Assembly (NCBI GenBank): GCA_947488175.1
Contig: CANKYO010000006.1
Span: 310,001-374,000, forward strand
DNA length: 64,000 bases
Direction of reading: 5' to 3'
Origin: an uncultured Paracoccaceae bacterium
Lineage (GTDB): Bacteria; Pseudomonadota; Alphaproteobacteria; Rhodobacterales; Rhodobacteraceae
Below are positions 17,617-26,482 of this stretch, piece by piece. The translations under genes were made by a program, and so were the position numbers. Within the stretch, counting starts at the first letter, position 1, and each line of letters starts with the position of its first letter. Below the pieces are notes generated by a model that saw only the letters and a list, made by a program, of their open reading frames with translations, searched no databases and was not told where the DNA came from.

Positions 17617-17802
17617 ATGCATATTAAGAACTTACGCTACAATGCTGCCAATGGCGTGTTCCAGGCTTCGGTCGATATTGAACGATTTGGTCGCACTTTT
17701 CGTTATCCCTGCGAGATTGCCGGACCACAGAATATGGAGAGGGCAGCCGTCATCGACAGATTGCGTCACAAAGCGCTGCAAATGTCTGACACGCCACTTT
17801 GA
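17617..17802 (+). CDS. Small hypothetical protein downstream of pyrF
   Basis: 61 residues starting MHIKNLRYNAANGVFQASVD, with a strong GGAGGG ribosome-binding site eight bases before the ATG. The first half looks like a short beta-meander (NGVFQASVDIERFGRTFRYP), the second half a helix (MERAAVIDRLRHKALQMS). No known domain. It sits between pyrF and an intrinsic terminator and is probably transcribed with pyrF. Good codon use and the ribosome-binding site support it being real. Confidence 0.65.
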   Translation: MHIKNLRYNAANGVFQASVDIERFGRTFRYPCEIAGPQNMERAAVIDRLRHKALQMSDTPL

Positions 17803-17871
17803 CGAACCCCGATCAAGTCCGCAACGCGCTACCCTGTCCCGGTCGGTTGCGAAACCTGCTTGATCAAGACT

Positions 17872-17902
17872 GGCCCGACGCCTTGTGCGCCGGGCCTTTT
17901 TT
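17872..17902 (+). terminator. Intrinsic terminator after the pyrF unit
   Basis: Stem GGCCCG/CGGGCC extended by CGC/GCG across one A-C mismatch, with a short CTTGT-type loop, followed by six T. Confidence 0.82.
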
Positions 17903-17946
17903 GTCGTTAGGGACCCCACATTGGGTAAGGTAGGGTTTCATCCCAC

Positions 17947-18219
17947 CTAGTCGTTAATATCGGTATCCCAGATCTTCACCTGGCCTTTTTCCAGCCCGAA
18001 CACCTTGCGCATGACGATATAGGCGGCCAGCGAAAGGGCGGCGAAGATCACCAGCGTCAGGGCCAATCCAGAGGCTGATATGCCCAGCAGGATAAGGAGC
18101 CCCATGACCCCGGCCCCGATGGCGAAGCCCAGAAAGATGTAACCGGGGATCAGGACTTCGAGTGTTGCCAGCACCAGCGCGCCGGACATCCAGACCCACC
18201 ATTCCGTCCAAAGTGGCAT
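17947..18219 (-). CDS. NfeD-like membrane protein (short form)
   Basis: 90 residues with three or four hydrophobic helices (MSGALVLATLEVLIPGYIFL, GAGVMGLLILLGISASGLAL, LTLVIFAALSLAAYIVM). It corresponds to the membrane part of the NfeD family and stops after a short tail, lacking the C-terminal OB-fold domain of the longer members. NfeD proteins work with SPFH-domain partners in membrane microdomains, and here the start codon overlaps the stop of the SPFH gene by one base. That coupling supports the call. Confidence 0.85.
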   Translation of the reverse strand: MPLWTEWWVWMSGALVLATLEVLIPGYIFLGFAIGAGVMGLLILLGISASGLALTLVIFAALSLAAYIVMRKVFGLEKGQVKIWDTDIND

Positions 18220-19112
18220 CAGTTCCTCCCTTTCAGCATCTTGAAGGCATCGGCAAAAGCGTCGACCGCGTTGGCCGGCAACACAACCGTCTGGCTGCCA
18301 TCGCTGGCACCAAGCTTGCTGAGCGCCTCAACCTGTTTCAGCGCGACCTGATACTGGGCGGCCTCCAGACCGTTTTCCGCTATGGCCACGGCAACCACCT
18401 GAGTAGCATATGCTTCGGCATCCGCCAAAACGCGCCGCGCCTCGGCGTCCTGCTTGGCGGCATAAAGCTCCGCATCGGCCTGCAGCTCGACCGCCCGCTT
18501 TTGACCTTCTGCCTCGGTCACCTGCGCACGGCGGGCGCGTTCGGCGTTCAGCTGCTGCAGCATCGCCTGACGGGTCGCCTGATCAAGGTTCACGTCAAGG
18601 ATTTCGGCGCGCGTCACCTCGATCCCCCAGTCATCGACCTGCTGAGCGACCTGATCGCGCACCGCGTCAATCAGGCTGGCCCGGTTGGCCTGTACCTGAT
18701 CCAGTTCCATCCGACCGATCTCGGACCGGACAATACCTGCGACAGTTGTCGAAATCGCGCCATCGACATCACGGATCCGGTATACCGTCTTTTCCGGCTC
18801 GATGATCCGGTAGAATACGCTTGTTTCCACCTGCACCAGCACGTTGTCGGACGTGATCGCATCCTGCGTCATGTTGGGCAGCTGTCGTTCCAGCACCGAA
18901 ACCTTGTGACGTACCCGGTCCAGAAACGGAACGATAAGGTTGATCCCCGGCCCCAACACGGCGCGCAGACGGCCAAACCGTTCGACCACGTATTTCTCGG
19001 ACTGCGGCACGATGCGCACCGCAGCCATTGCGCAGATGATAAGAAACACTGCGAGTATGAGATAGAGCAGGTTTTGCCCCAGGAATTCAGCGATCAGTTC
19101 TTCAATCGGCAT
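18219..19112 (-). CDS. SPFH/Band 7 domain membrane protein (QmcA-like)
   Basis: 297 residues. One N-terminal membrane helix (LLYLILAVFLIICAMAAVRI) is followed by the SPFH domain (residues about 30-190), with the family features VPQSEKYVVERFGRLRAVLGPGINLIVPFLD and the DQVAQQVDDWGIEVTRAEIL segment, then an Ala/Glu-rich coiled coil (about 195-270). Members form large oligomeric rings that scaffold membrane microdomains and modulate FtsH-type proteases. It forms a two-gene operon with the NfeD-like gene directly downstream. Confidence 0.93.
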   Translation of the reverse strand: MPIEELIAEFLGQNLLYLILAVFLIICAMAAVRIVPQSEKYVVERFGRLRAVLGPGINLIVPFLDRVRHKVSVLERQLPNMTQDAITSDNVLVQVETSVFYRIIEPEKTVYRIRDVDGAISTTVAGIVRSEIGRMELDQVQANRASLIDAVRDQVAQQVDDWGIEVTRAEILDVNLDQATRQAMLQQLNAERARRAQVTEAEGQKRAVELQADAELYAAKQDAEARRVLADAEAYATQVVAVAIAENGLEAAQYQVALKQVEALSKLGASDGSQTVVLPANAVDAFADAFKMLKGRN

Positions 19113-19154
19113 GTATCTGTCCCTCTATTGTTATGAAGGACAGATAGTTACACA

Positions 19155-20396
19155 TCACGCCGCTTTCAATGTATGCGAATGTATACCGTTAATTTTAAAG
19201 CGTTCTGCGACAGTTGTGCCGATCGCATCCGCCGTTGCCGGGCTGAGGGTCCAACCAAGGTGCCCATGCCCTGTATTGTAGAACACACGGTCGCTTTTCC
19301 CGGGCCCCACACGTGGCATCATATTCGGCATCATCGGGCGCAATCCGGCCCATGGCACGCAGTTTTCGGTGGATACATCGGGGAAATGTTCCTCGCACCA
19401 TTTCACCAACGGCCGCACCCGCCGTTCAAGAATATCGCGGTTTTCGCCGTTGAATTCCGCTGTACCTGCTATCCGGAGGCGGTTCTTGCCCAGACGGGAC
19501 GAAACGATCTTGGCCTTGTCATCCAAAAGCGATGTCGTCGGCGCCGCCGCCTGACTGGCCGCGTCATCCAAATTGACGGTGATCGAATACCCTTTCACGG
19601 GATAGATATTCACCCGGTCGCCCAGCATCTGCGCAAACTTGCGGCTGGCCACACCGGCCGAGACGACAATGCTGTCATACCGTTCTTCATGCCCGCATTC
19701 CACATAGACACCATCGTCACGCACATGCAGGTCGGTGACTGGCGCACCCAGTTTGAACTGCACACCCTGCTTTTTCAGCCAGTCGGCCAGACCCATGGTG
19801 AATTTGTGGATGTCGCCGGTGCTGTCGCTTTCGGTCCAGAACCCACCGATGATATCGCCGCGAAGAGTGGGTTCGCGGGCCATGACCTCATCCACGGTCA
19901 ATTCGCGCCGCTCAAGCCCGCCTTCCGCCAGCAATCCGTTGACCATGCGGGCATGCTTGAGGTCTTTTTCGGTCTTGTAGAAATGCAGGATACCCGCCGG
20001 GCTGAAATCGAAATCAACGCCGGATTTTTCCGCCATTTCGGCCAGACCAGCACGGGCGGCCACGGCCATGGCTGCGGTTTTGGTCGTGTTGGTTTTGTAG
20101 CGGGGGATATTCGCCAGAAATTCGGTCATCCAGCTGACCTTGTGCCAGCCGGGGCGCGGGTTGACGAACAGCGGGGCATCGCCCTGCAGCATCCACTTGA
20201 TGCCCTTCAGAACGGTGGACCACTGGTTCCAGACCTCGGCATTGGACGCGCTGAGCTGGCCGCCATTGGCGAAACTGGTTTCCATCCCGGCGTAACGCTG
20301 ACGGTCGTAAACCGTCACGTCAAACCCGCGAACATGCAGTGAATAGGCTGTGGTGACACCGGTGATACCGGCACCCAGAACGGCGATATGAGGCAT
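19155..20396 (-). CDS. dadA: DadA-like D-amino-acid dehydrogenase (glycine-riboswitch controlled)
   Basis: 413-residue FAD-dependent DAO-fold enzyme. The dinucleotide motif HIAVLGAGITGVTTAYSL opens the protein, followed by the DadA signature SFANGGQLSASNAEVWN near residue 45 and the C-terminal TGHGHLGWTLSPATADAI flavin-contact motif. DadA oxidatively deaminates D-amino acids and passes electrons to the respiratory chain. I place the start at ATG 20396, six bases after AGGAG; an earlier ATG at 20402 abuts that sequence directly. The upstream tandem glycine riboswitch suggests that glycine, or a compound yielding it, is the physiological cue, so oxidation of glycine or sarcosine is possible. 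That substrate idea is inference. Confidence 0.88.
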   Translation of the reverse strand: MPHIAVLGAGITGVTTAYSLHVRGFDVTVYDRQRYAGMETSFANGGQLSASNAEVWNQWSTVLKGIKWMLQGDAPLFVNPRPGWHKVSWMTEFLANIPRYKTNTTKTAAMAVAARAGLAEMAEKSGVDFDFSPAGILHFYKTEKDLKHARMVNGLLAEGGLERRELTVDEVMAREPTLRGDIIGGFWTESDSTGDIHKFTMGLADWLKKQGVQFKLGAPVTDLHVRDDGVYVECGHEERYDSIVVSAGVASRKFAQMLGDRVNIYPVKGYSITVNLDDAASQAAAPTTSLLDDKAKIVSSRLGKNRLRIAGTAEFNGENRDILERRVRPLVKWCEEHFPDVSTENCVPWAGLRPMMPNMMPRVGPGKSDRVFYNTGHGHLGWTLSPATADAIGTTVAERFKINGIHSHTLKAA

Positions 20397-20439
20397 GGTC
20401 ATCTCCTAACCATTCGCGCTTGCGCGCTGCCCCCACCGT

Positions 20440-20606
20440 GTTTGGGCCTGAGAGATTCACCACCTTGGTGGCTTGCTCCTCCGGCGGGCCAAATGGCCAC
20501 TCTGCGGCGTGTTGCACCCCAACCGGTCCATTTGCCTGAGAGTGACCGGGGCGGTTGCTCCTTCGGCGACGGACACTTGCGAATCGGGCCGTTCTCTCCC
20601 GGTCGG
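20440..20606 (-). ncRNA. Tandem glycine riboswitch
   Basis: Read on the minus strand there are two glycine aptamers in a row. The first spans about 20606-20530 and holds GGGAGAGA, GGAGCAA and the hallmark CACTCTCAGGCA. The second spans about 20512-20440 and holds GGAGGAGCAA and TGAATCTCTCAGGC. The short linker between them matches the classic cooperative gcvT-type arrangement. Between the second aptamer and the dadA start lie a small GCGC hairpin and the AGGAG ribosome-binding site, without a U-tract, so control of translation initiation is more likely than termination. Confidence 0.93.
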
Positions 20607-20822
20607 CGTGTTTCCTATGGGAAACCTCATAGACGGATTGCGGCATAACGCAACAAAAATTAATCGGTCCGATATTGATGTTTATTCATCTGCAACTCCG
20701 CCACATCGCGCCGAGGGCAGCTTCCCAAAAGGCCATGAAGTGAGACCCGGTTCGCTTCCAACGGACTGTCCAAAACTAACACAGGCTGCTTTGCGCGACA
20801 AAAGCCGCCTTATGCAGTTGCG

Positions 20823-20846
20823 GCAATTTCTGATGCAAGAAATTGC
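20823..20846. repeat. Perfect 9-bp inverted repeat near the IS remnant
   Basis: GCAATTTCT and AGAAATTGC around a GATGCA loop, close to the 3' end of the decayed transposase. It may be a leftover IS end or a transcription hairpin. The remainder of 20643-20870 has no gene I can support. Confidence 0.4.
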
Positions 20847-20875
20847 TTGTGCCTGCAGCTTGGGATCAGGACACA

Positions 20876-21226
20876 TAACCAGTAGATGACGGTTGTGGCG
20901 AGAGCGATTGCGGAGAGGAAGACCTTTGGGCAGCGGTCATGGCGGGTAGCAACGCGTCGTCAGTCCTCGAGCCCGCCGGGACAAAGAAGCTGATTGGTCG
21001 CACGAATACAAAGTTGCATGCCGTGTGTGACAGCAAGGCCCGTCGTAATCTGGGCAAAGATACCTCTCTCGGCCCAACGCTTCCAGCGATTGTACAGCGT
21101 CGTGTGCGGGCCATACTATTTTGGCGAATCGCGCCATCGTAAGCCATTACGATTGGTGAAGACAAAGCCTCTCAAGACACGCCTGTCGTCCTCGCGTGGC
21201 CAGCGATAGCCAATCGGGTAGTTCAT
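20876..21226 (-). pseudogene. Decayed IS5-family transposase
   Basis: On the minus strand the frame from ATG 21226 reads DDRRVLRGFVFTNRNGLRWR, then an in-frame TAG, then HTTLYNRWKRWAERGIFA, all typical of IS5/IS1031-type transposases. After a second in-frame stop (near 20960) the same frame continues with RVATRHDRCPKVFLSAIALA and TTVIYWL, the family's C-terminus. The catalytic middle is missing. A piece at about 20985-21040 reads on the plus strand as LIGRTNTKLHAVCD, another conserved IS5 segment, so part of the gene seems inverted. Clear inverted terminal repeats were not found. The gap on to 21412 contains nothing else recognisable. Confidence 0.82.
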
Positions 21227-21412
21227 ATCCAAGTCACCAGCTTCATGACTGCCCGGTTTCCCCAACAAGATCGAAACTTCCGCGCCCCACTTTGCTATGT
21301 CATAGTTAATTGACAGGGATGCGGGTATCGACGACCCAAGGCTGCTGGAATTGTAGGTGGAGCAAACGCTTTACCTTAAGAACGATAATAACCGGGTGAG
21401 GGGCGGCCATTT

Positions 21413-21982
21413 ATGTGTGCAGATTTTCGACAGGTTTTGAAGAACGAGACACAGGCAGACCATGAGCGTGTCGATGGGCTGATCTCGTTGATCGATCTTG
21501 CGACATTCGATGGCTTTATACGGTTTCTCGCGATCCATCAGAGTTGTTTCCGCGTTATGCGTGACCTTGTGACGACTGAAAGTGACGCATGGAGCAGCCT
21601 TGATGAGATGGTGCGCCGGATCGACGCCGACCTGGCGACGATGGGCACATCAGCAACCGTGGGTGTCGTGTCGGATATCCATAAGCCAGATAGGCTTGCC
21701 ATCGACTATGTCATTGAGGGCTCTCGTCTTGGCAGCAAGATGCTCAGGCGCAGATGGTTGACAGCGAGCGACCCTATCGTCCGACAGGCAAATGCGTATT
21801 TTTCGCTTGCACCGGTGCCTGGTCGCTGGCGAGATGTTTGTGATCAGCTTTCCAACATCCCCGTGCACAGCGAGCGTGCGGGAACAATCATCGAGGATAC
21901 CAAGATGCTGTTTGCATTATTTCACGCTGCAGCTAGCGAGCCGGTCGCAGTACAACGTCGAGACGTGGAACTTGCATCATGA
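21413..21982 (+). CDS. bphO: Biliverdin-producing heme oxygenase
   Basis: 189 residues. The N-terminal helix carries the proximal haem ligand in ETQADHERVDGL (His17). Later segments keep the family order, with a distal-helix region reading VIEGSRLGSKMLRRRWL in place of the common GSxLGA motif. The enzyme opens haem to biliverdin, the chromophore of the downstream bacteriophytochrome. The stop overlaps the bphP start by four bases (ATGA), so chromophore and apoprotein are made together. GAGGGG precedes the ATG at 21413. Secure from sequence plus context. Confidence 0.9.
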   Translation: MCADFRQVLKNETQADHERVDGLISLIDLATFDGFIRFLAIHQSCFRVMRDLVTTESDAWSSLDEMVRRIDADLATMGTSATVGVVSDIHKPDRLAIDYVIEGSRLGSKMLRRRWLTASDPIVRQANAYFSLAPVPGRWRDVCDQLSNIPVHSERAGTIIEDTKMLFALFHAAASEPVAVQRRDVELAS

Positions 21983-24558
21983 AAAAGCACGACCTCAATG
22001 AAGCAACTACGCCGTCCGTGGATCTTACGAATTGTGACCAAGAGCCCATCCATCTGCTTGGAAACGTACAGGCCTACGGATGTCTCATCTCGACTTCAGC
22101 GGATCTGATGGTCAACCATCTATCAGCCAACTGTGCGGATCTTCTGGGCGTTGAACCGGAAGAGGCGGTCGGACGACGGCTGATTGATCTGCTGCCGCCG
22201 CAGACCGTTCACGACTTTCGAACGAAGTTGCAGATCAGCAGCAGCGGTGGTGCCGCGATCAGCCGTCTTTTTGGATATGATGTTCAGGGAGACGGAAAGT
22301 TATTTGATATTTCCATCCACGTGTCCGGCCAATCGTACGTCTTCGAGTTCGAGGAAAAGATTGTTGGTGAGGATCGCGATGATCTGGCGCTGGTGCAGCC
22401 CCTCATCGCGCGTGTGAACAAGAAGGACAATGTCCTTTCCGCCGCGCAAGAAGCGGCGATGGCACTGCAGATCATGTCGGGTTTCGACCGCGTGATGGTT
22501 TACCGCTTTGCACCGGACGGGTCGGGCGAGGTGATCGCAGAGCGTCATGCCGCTGGAATGGAGCCGTTTCTGGGGCTCCGCTATCCTGCAAGTGACATAC
22601 CCAAGCAGGCACGAGAGTTATACAAACGCAGCACGCTTCGCCTGATTGCTGATGTGAACGGGGAAGTATCGCCCATCGTCCCGGAGAAGAACCCCAATGG
22701 CGAGCCATTGGATCTTTCCCTGTCGGTCACGCGGGCGGTGTCGCCCATCCACCTTGAATATCTGCGCAATATGGCTGTCGCAGCGTCGATGTCGGTATCC
22801 ATCTTGAAAGATGGAGAGCTCTGGGGGCTTTTTGCATGCCACCACCGCTCGGCCCGGTACGTGGATTATGAACGCAGAACGGCGATCGAGTTGTTCGCGC
22901 AGATGTTTTCCTATGAGCTTGAGCGCAAGGTAGAAACCGAAATACGCGAGGAAGAGCGCGACTCGCGCGCTTTGCATGACCGCCTTATGGTGCGTCTGTC
23001 CGCAGGCAGCGACCTTATCGACAGCTTTGAAGTCATCGCCGACGAATTGTCCCAGATCGTCGCAAGCGATGGTGTCGCCGTCTTTTCCGAAGGGCGCTAC
23101 ACCGCTCGCGGCTCGGCGCCCACCGCCGAGGAATTCAAGCGCCTCGCGCGTTTTTTGAACACCGCGCCGACAGGGACGATCTTTGCCACGAATAGCCTGA
23201 TCGAAAACTACCCCGATGCAGAGGCCTTAGGGGATCGTGTCGCTGGCCTGATTGCCGTGCCGATTTCCCGGACACCGCGGGACTATATCGTATTCTTCCG
23301 CCACGAGATCGCGCGTTCGGTCCGATGGGCCGGGAACCCTGAAAAGCCTGTTGAAGTGGGTCCGAACGGTATGCGTTTGACACCTCGTAAAAGCTTTGAG
23401 GCGTGGACGGAAATGGTGCGCGATACCTCCGCGCCGTGGTCTGAAAGCGAACTCCGCGCTGCGGAAGCGCTACGGATATCCCTGATCGAGATCGTTCTGA
23501 AACTGACGGATGAGGCCAACGCCGATCGCAAGGCCGCCGCGGAAAAACAGGAACTGCTGATTGCCGAACTCAATCACCGGGTTCGGAATATCCTGAACCT
23601 GATCCAGGGCCTCGTTTCGCAAAGCAAAGCCGGAACCACGAGTATTGAGACCTATACGAAGGTTCTCGATGGCAGGATCCAGTCACTGGCCCGTGCGCAT
23701 GATCAGCTGACGCGACAGGCATGGGCACCGTCCGCTTTGCGGGAGTTGATCGGGGTCGAAGTCAACGCCTTCCTGAATGGCCAGAAGGACCGTTTGGTAA
23801 TCTCTGGCGACGCACCGATGTTGGCACCGGAAGCCTTTTCAACCATGGCGCTGGTGGTCCATGAGTTGGTGACGAACTCCGCCAAATACGGGGCGCTCAC
23901 CGACCGCTCTGGCCGTGTCAGCATTGATCTGGAGATCGCCGGCGACGGAGCTCTCCTCATCAAATGGCGTGAGCAAGGCGGGCCACCGGTGCAGGCGCCG
24001 ACCCGTCGGGGTTTCGGTTCAACAATCATTGACCGCACAGTTCCGTTTGAACTGAACGGCAAGGTCGAGACGCGTTTCAAGCTGGCAGGATTTGAAGCCG
24101 ATATCATGATCCCGTCCAAGTTCGTCTCGGAAGGGACACATGCGGAGGTCGAAAGTCCCGACACAGAGGTGGCAGTAGACACAAAAGGTCGCGGGGCGCT
24201 TTCCGGAACCGTCCTTGTTCTTGAAGACAACATGGTGGTCGCGCTTGACGCTTCGGACATTATCACCGCGCAAGGAGCTTCTGCAGTCAAACTTGCCAGT
24301 TCGGTTGCTGATGCGCTTGAGATCATCGCAAACGAAGAAATCGCCCTGGCCGTGTTGGATATTAACCTGGGAGACCAAACATCTCTCCCCGTGGCTCAGA
24401 AATTGGACGCCATGAAAATCCCGTTTGTCCTGGCCACCGGGTACGGTGATGTCGAAAGCATCCTCACCGAATACCCAAAAGCGCCGGTTGTGCAGAAGCC
24501 ATTCAACTCTGAAAGCTTGCCAAGGGAGATATACAAGGCACTGGCGATGGTTGAGTGA
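21979..24558 (+). CDS. bphP: Bacteriophytochrome, HWE histidine kinase with C-terminal receiver domain
   Basis: 859 residues. Order: PAS domain with the bilin-binding cysteine Cys19 (VDLTNCDQEPIHLLG), GAF domain with the PASDIP motif (RYPASDIPKQARELY near residue 200), PHY domain (about 325-505), an HWE-type kinase with its H-box LIAELNHRVRNILNLIQGL near 525 and an ATP lid region (ELVTNSAKYGAL, then RRGFGSTIIDRTVPFEL), and a receiver domain (about 735-855) with the phospho-acceptor in LAVLDINLGDQ and the conserved lysine in VVQKPFN. A red/far-red light sensor whose own receiver may take or store the phosphate. No separate output regulator is adjacent. The 231-bp gap after it has no clear terminator or gene. 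Confidence 0.93.
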   Translation: MKKHDLNEATTPSVDLTNCDQEPIHLLGNVQAYGCLISTSADLMVNHLSANCADLLGVEPEEAVGRRLIDLLPPQTVHDFRTKLQISSSGGAAISRLFGYDVQGDGKLFDISIHVSGQSYVFEFEEKIVGEDRDDLALVQPLIARVNKKDNVLSAAQEAAMALQIMSGFDRVMVYRFAPDGSGEVIAERHAAGMEPFLGLRYPASDIPKQARELYKRSTLRLIADVNGEVSPIVPEKNPNGEPLDLSLSVTRAVSPIHLEYLRNMAVAASMSVSILKDGELWGLFACHHRSARYVDYERRTAIELFAQMFSYELERKVETEIREEERDSRALHDRLMVRLSAGSDLIDSFEVIADELSQIVASDGVAVFSEGRYTARGSAPTAEEFKRLARFLNTAPTGTIFATNSLIENYPDAEALGDRVAGLIAVPISRTPRDYIVFFRHEIARSVRWAGNPEKPVEVGPNGMRLTPRKSFEAWTEMVRDTSAPWSESELRAAEALRISLIEIVLKLTDEANADRKAAAEKQELLIAELNHRVRNILNLIQGLVSQSKAGTTSIETYTKVLDGRIQSLARAHDQLTRQAWAPSALRELIGVEVNAFLNGQKDRLVISGDAPMLAPEAFSTMALVVHELVTNSAKYGALTDRSGRVSIDLEIAGDGALLIKWREQGGPPVQAPTRRGFGSTIIDRTVPFELNGKVETRFKLAGFEADIMIPSKFVSEGTHAEVESPDTEVAVDTKGRGALSGTVLVLEDNMVVALDASDIITAQGASAVKLASSVADALEIIANEEIALAVLDINLGDQTSLPVAQKLDAMKIPFVLATGYGDVESILTEYPKAPVVQKPFNSESLPREIYKALAMVE

Positions 24559-24789
24559 ATACAGGGTATATCTTCAGACGCATCGACGACTGTCTGAAAG
24601 TCTTCGTTTCATAGTCCATTCTTGGTTTGGACGGATTACTAAACTTCACTGGATTGATTTCAGGAGCCGGGCCAAGCGCAGCAGCTGCTCAATCTTGGTT
24701 TTGGTCGAAGACATTTGGTGCATCCGCTTTTTTGTCGCTTCTCAGACGGCCACTATAGATGCGGTTGGCTTCACGGGTTTGGCCGTTTC

Positions 24790-26439
24790 CTAAAAAGTTT
24801 GCTCAATTTTGCCCAAGCGCTCGGTCAGTGCCATATTTTCGCGGTAGTCGATGGGTATGACAACCATGGCCGGCCCCTTATGATCCAACGCTGAATTCAG
24901 GGCTGACTTCAAGTCATCTGCGTTGTCGCACCTCATACCTTTCCACCCCATCGACTGGCAAAGAGCCATCCAGTCGGGATTGGCAAACGACAAATCCGTG
25001 TGAGAGCCGAACTCCTGTTCCTGTTTCCACGCGATCAGGCCGTATTCAAAATCTTCCCAGACCAATATGGTAATGTCCGAGCCGAGCCGACTTGCGGTTT
25101 CCATCTCTTGAACATTCATCATGATGTCGGCGTCTCCGACGACAGCCAGAACGCGTGTATCAGGGCGCGCGTGTTTCGCCGCGATCGCACCGGGCAGCGG
25201 CATCCCCATGGAACAAAAGCCGTTTGAAATCAGACAGGTACCTGGCTGATGACATTGATAGTGACGCGCCACCCACATTTTATGCGCCCCGACGCCGGAT
25301 AAGAGGATGTCGTCCGGCCCCAGAACAGCGCGCACATCAGCCAATGCTTTTTGCGGCCGAATACTTCCTTGTGTGTGATCATCAGCATGCTTTGCGAATT
25401 CTGATAACATCTTCTCGCGCAGCTTGGCTTGAGCTGCCACATCATAGGTCGGTGACCCATCCCGCGCGACACGTTCGTTCAATTGCGCCAGACCATGCGC
25501 GAGATCGCCCACAACTTCGATATGGGGCTGATAATGCGCATCACTTTCCGCAGGCAGAAAATCCATATGAATGATATCAAGATCGCAAGCGGCGTTCCAT
25601 TTTTCGGGACCGTATTCGACAGGATCATACCCTATGGTAATGACCAGATCAGCGGCATCGATGGCCAGTTGCGGATAGTCACGCTGACCCATACCGACCG
25701 TGAAGAGACACCGAGGATCATCAAGATCCAGCGCGCCCTTGGCCATGAACGTCATCAAGGCACCTATGCCTGTGGTTTCGCAAAAGCGCCGAAGCTCTGC
25801 GCTGGCACGGGTGCGGATGGCGCCATTGCCCGCAATGATCAGCGGGCTTTTGGCAGACTTCAATCGATCCCAAGCTTCATCAATTACCTTGTCATCAGGC
25901 ACAGCACGACGAGCGCGAGCCGCGCGCAAGGGCTTTGCGTCCGTCTCAACAGCGGCAATGTCTTCTGGTAACTCGATGTGACATGCGCCCGGCTTTTCCG
26001 TTACAGCCAGTTTGATCGCCTTGTGGACGATCTCGGGGATGTTGTCGGCGTGGTTGACGGCGCATGACCACTTCGTGACGGGCCTGTACATCTCAACCAC
26101 GTTCATGACCTGATGGCTTTCCTTGTGCTGGCGCGTCAGGGCGCCTTGACCGGTGATCACTAGCATTGGGGCGCGATCCATGTTGCCATCGGCCACACCT
26201 GTGATCAGATTGGTGGCGCCGGGCCCGAGTGTGCCCAGACAGACGCCGACAGTGCCGGTTAGTCGACCATAAACTTCCGCCATGAAAGCGGCACCCTGTT
26301 CATGGCGCGTCAAGATGAACTCAATGGACGAGCTCTCAAGCGACATCATAAAGTCGGCATTTTCCTCGCCCGGCACACCGTAAATGCGGGTGACGCCCTC
26401 CTCTTCGAGACAGCGCACGAACAGATCTGATGCTTTCAT
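24790..26439 (-). CDS. Acetolactate synthase-like thiamine-diphosphate enzyme
   Basis: 549 residues. The N-terminal PYR domain has the catalytic glutamate in TRHEQGAAFMAEVYGRLTG, the middle domain reads like the FAD-binding part of acetolactate synthases, and the C-terminal PP domain has the Mg-TPP motif VVGDADIMMNVQEMETASRL (GDA followed by N). Length and motifs fit catabolic AlsS/IlvB-type enzymes joining two pyruvates, but no regulatory subunit (IlvH) or acetolactate decarboxylase is near, so a relative acting on another 2-keto acid is possible. It follows gdhA on the same strand after 43 bases and is probably in the same operon. Confidence 0.8.
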   Translation of the reverse strand: MKASDLFVRCLEEEGVTRIYGVPGEENADFMMSLESSSIEFILTRHEQGAAFMAEVYGRLTGTVGVCLGTLGPGATNLITGVADGNMDRAPMLVITGQGALTRQHKESHQVMNVVEMYRPVTKWSCAVNHADNIPEIVHKAIKLAVTEKPGACHIELPEDIAAVETDAKPLRAARARRAVPDDKVIDEAWDRLKSAKSPLIIAGNGAIRTRASAELRRFCETTGIGALMTFMAKGALDLDDPRCLFTVGMGQRDYPQLAIDAADLVITIGYDPVEYGPEKWNAACDLDIIHMDFLPAESDAHYQPHIEVVGDLAHGLAQLNERVARDGSPTYDVAAQAKLREKMLSEFAKHADDHTQGSIRPQKALADVRAVLGPDDILLSGVGAHKMWVARHYQCHQPGTCLISNGFCSMGMPLPGAIAAKHARPDTRVLAVVGDADIMMNVQEMETASRLGSDITILVWEDFEYGLIAWKQEQEFGSHTDLSFANPDWMALCQSMGWKGMRCDNADDLKSALNSALDHKGPAMVVIPIDYRENMALTERLGKIEQTF

Positions 26440-26482
26440 GAAAGAGGCCTTTCTAGTGGTGGACGAGGTTCTTGAGCGAGCG

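Noticed and set aside
19173-20342. Plus-strand open frame of 389 codons opposite dadA
   Set aside because: Antisense shadow of a secure FAD enzyme; translation is Arg/His-rich without any domain.
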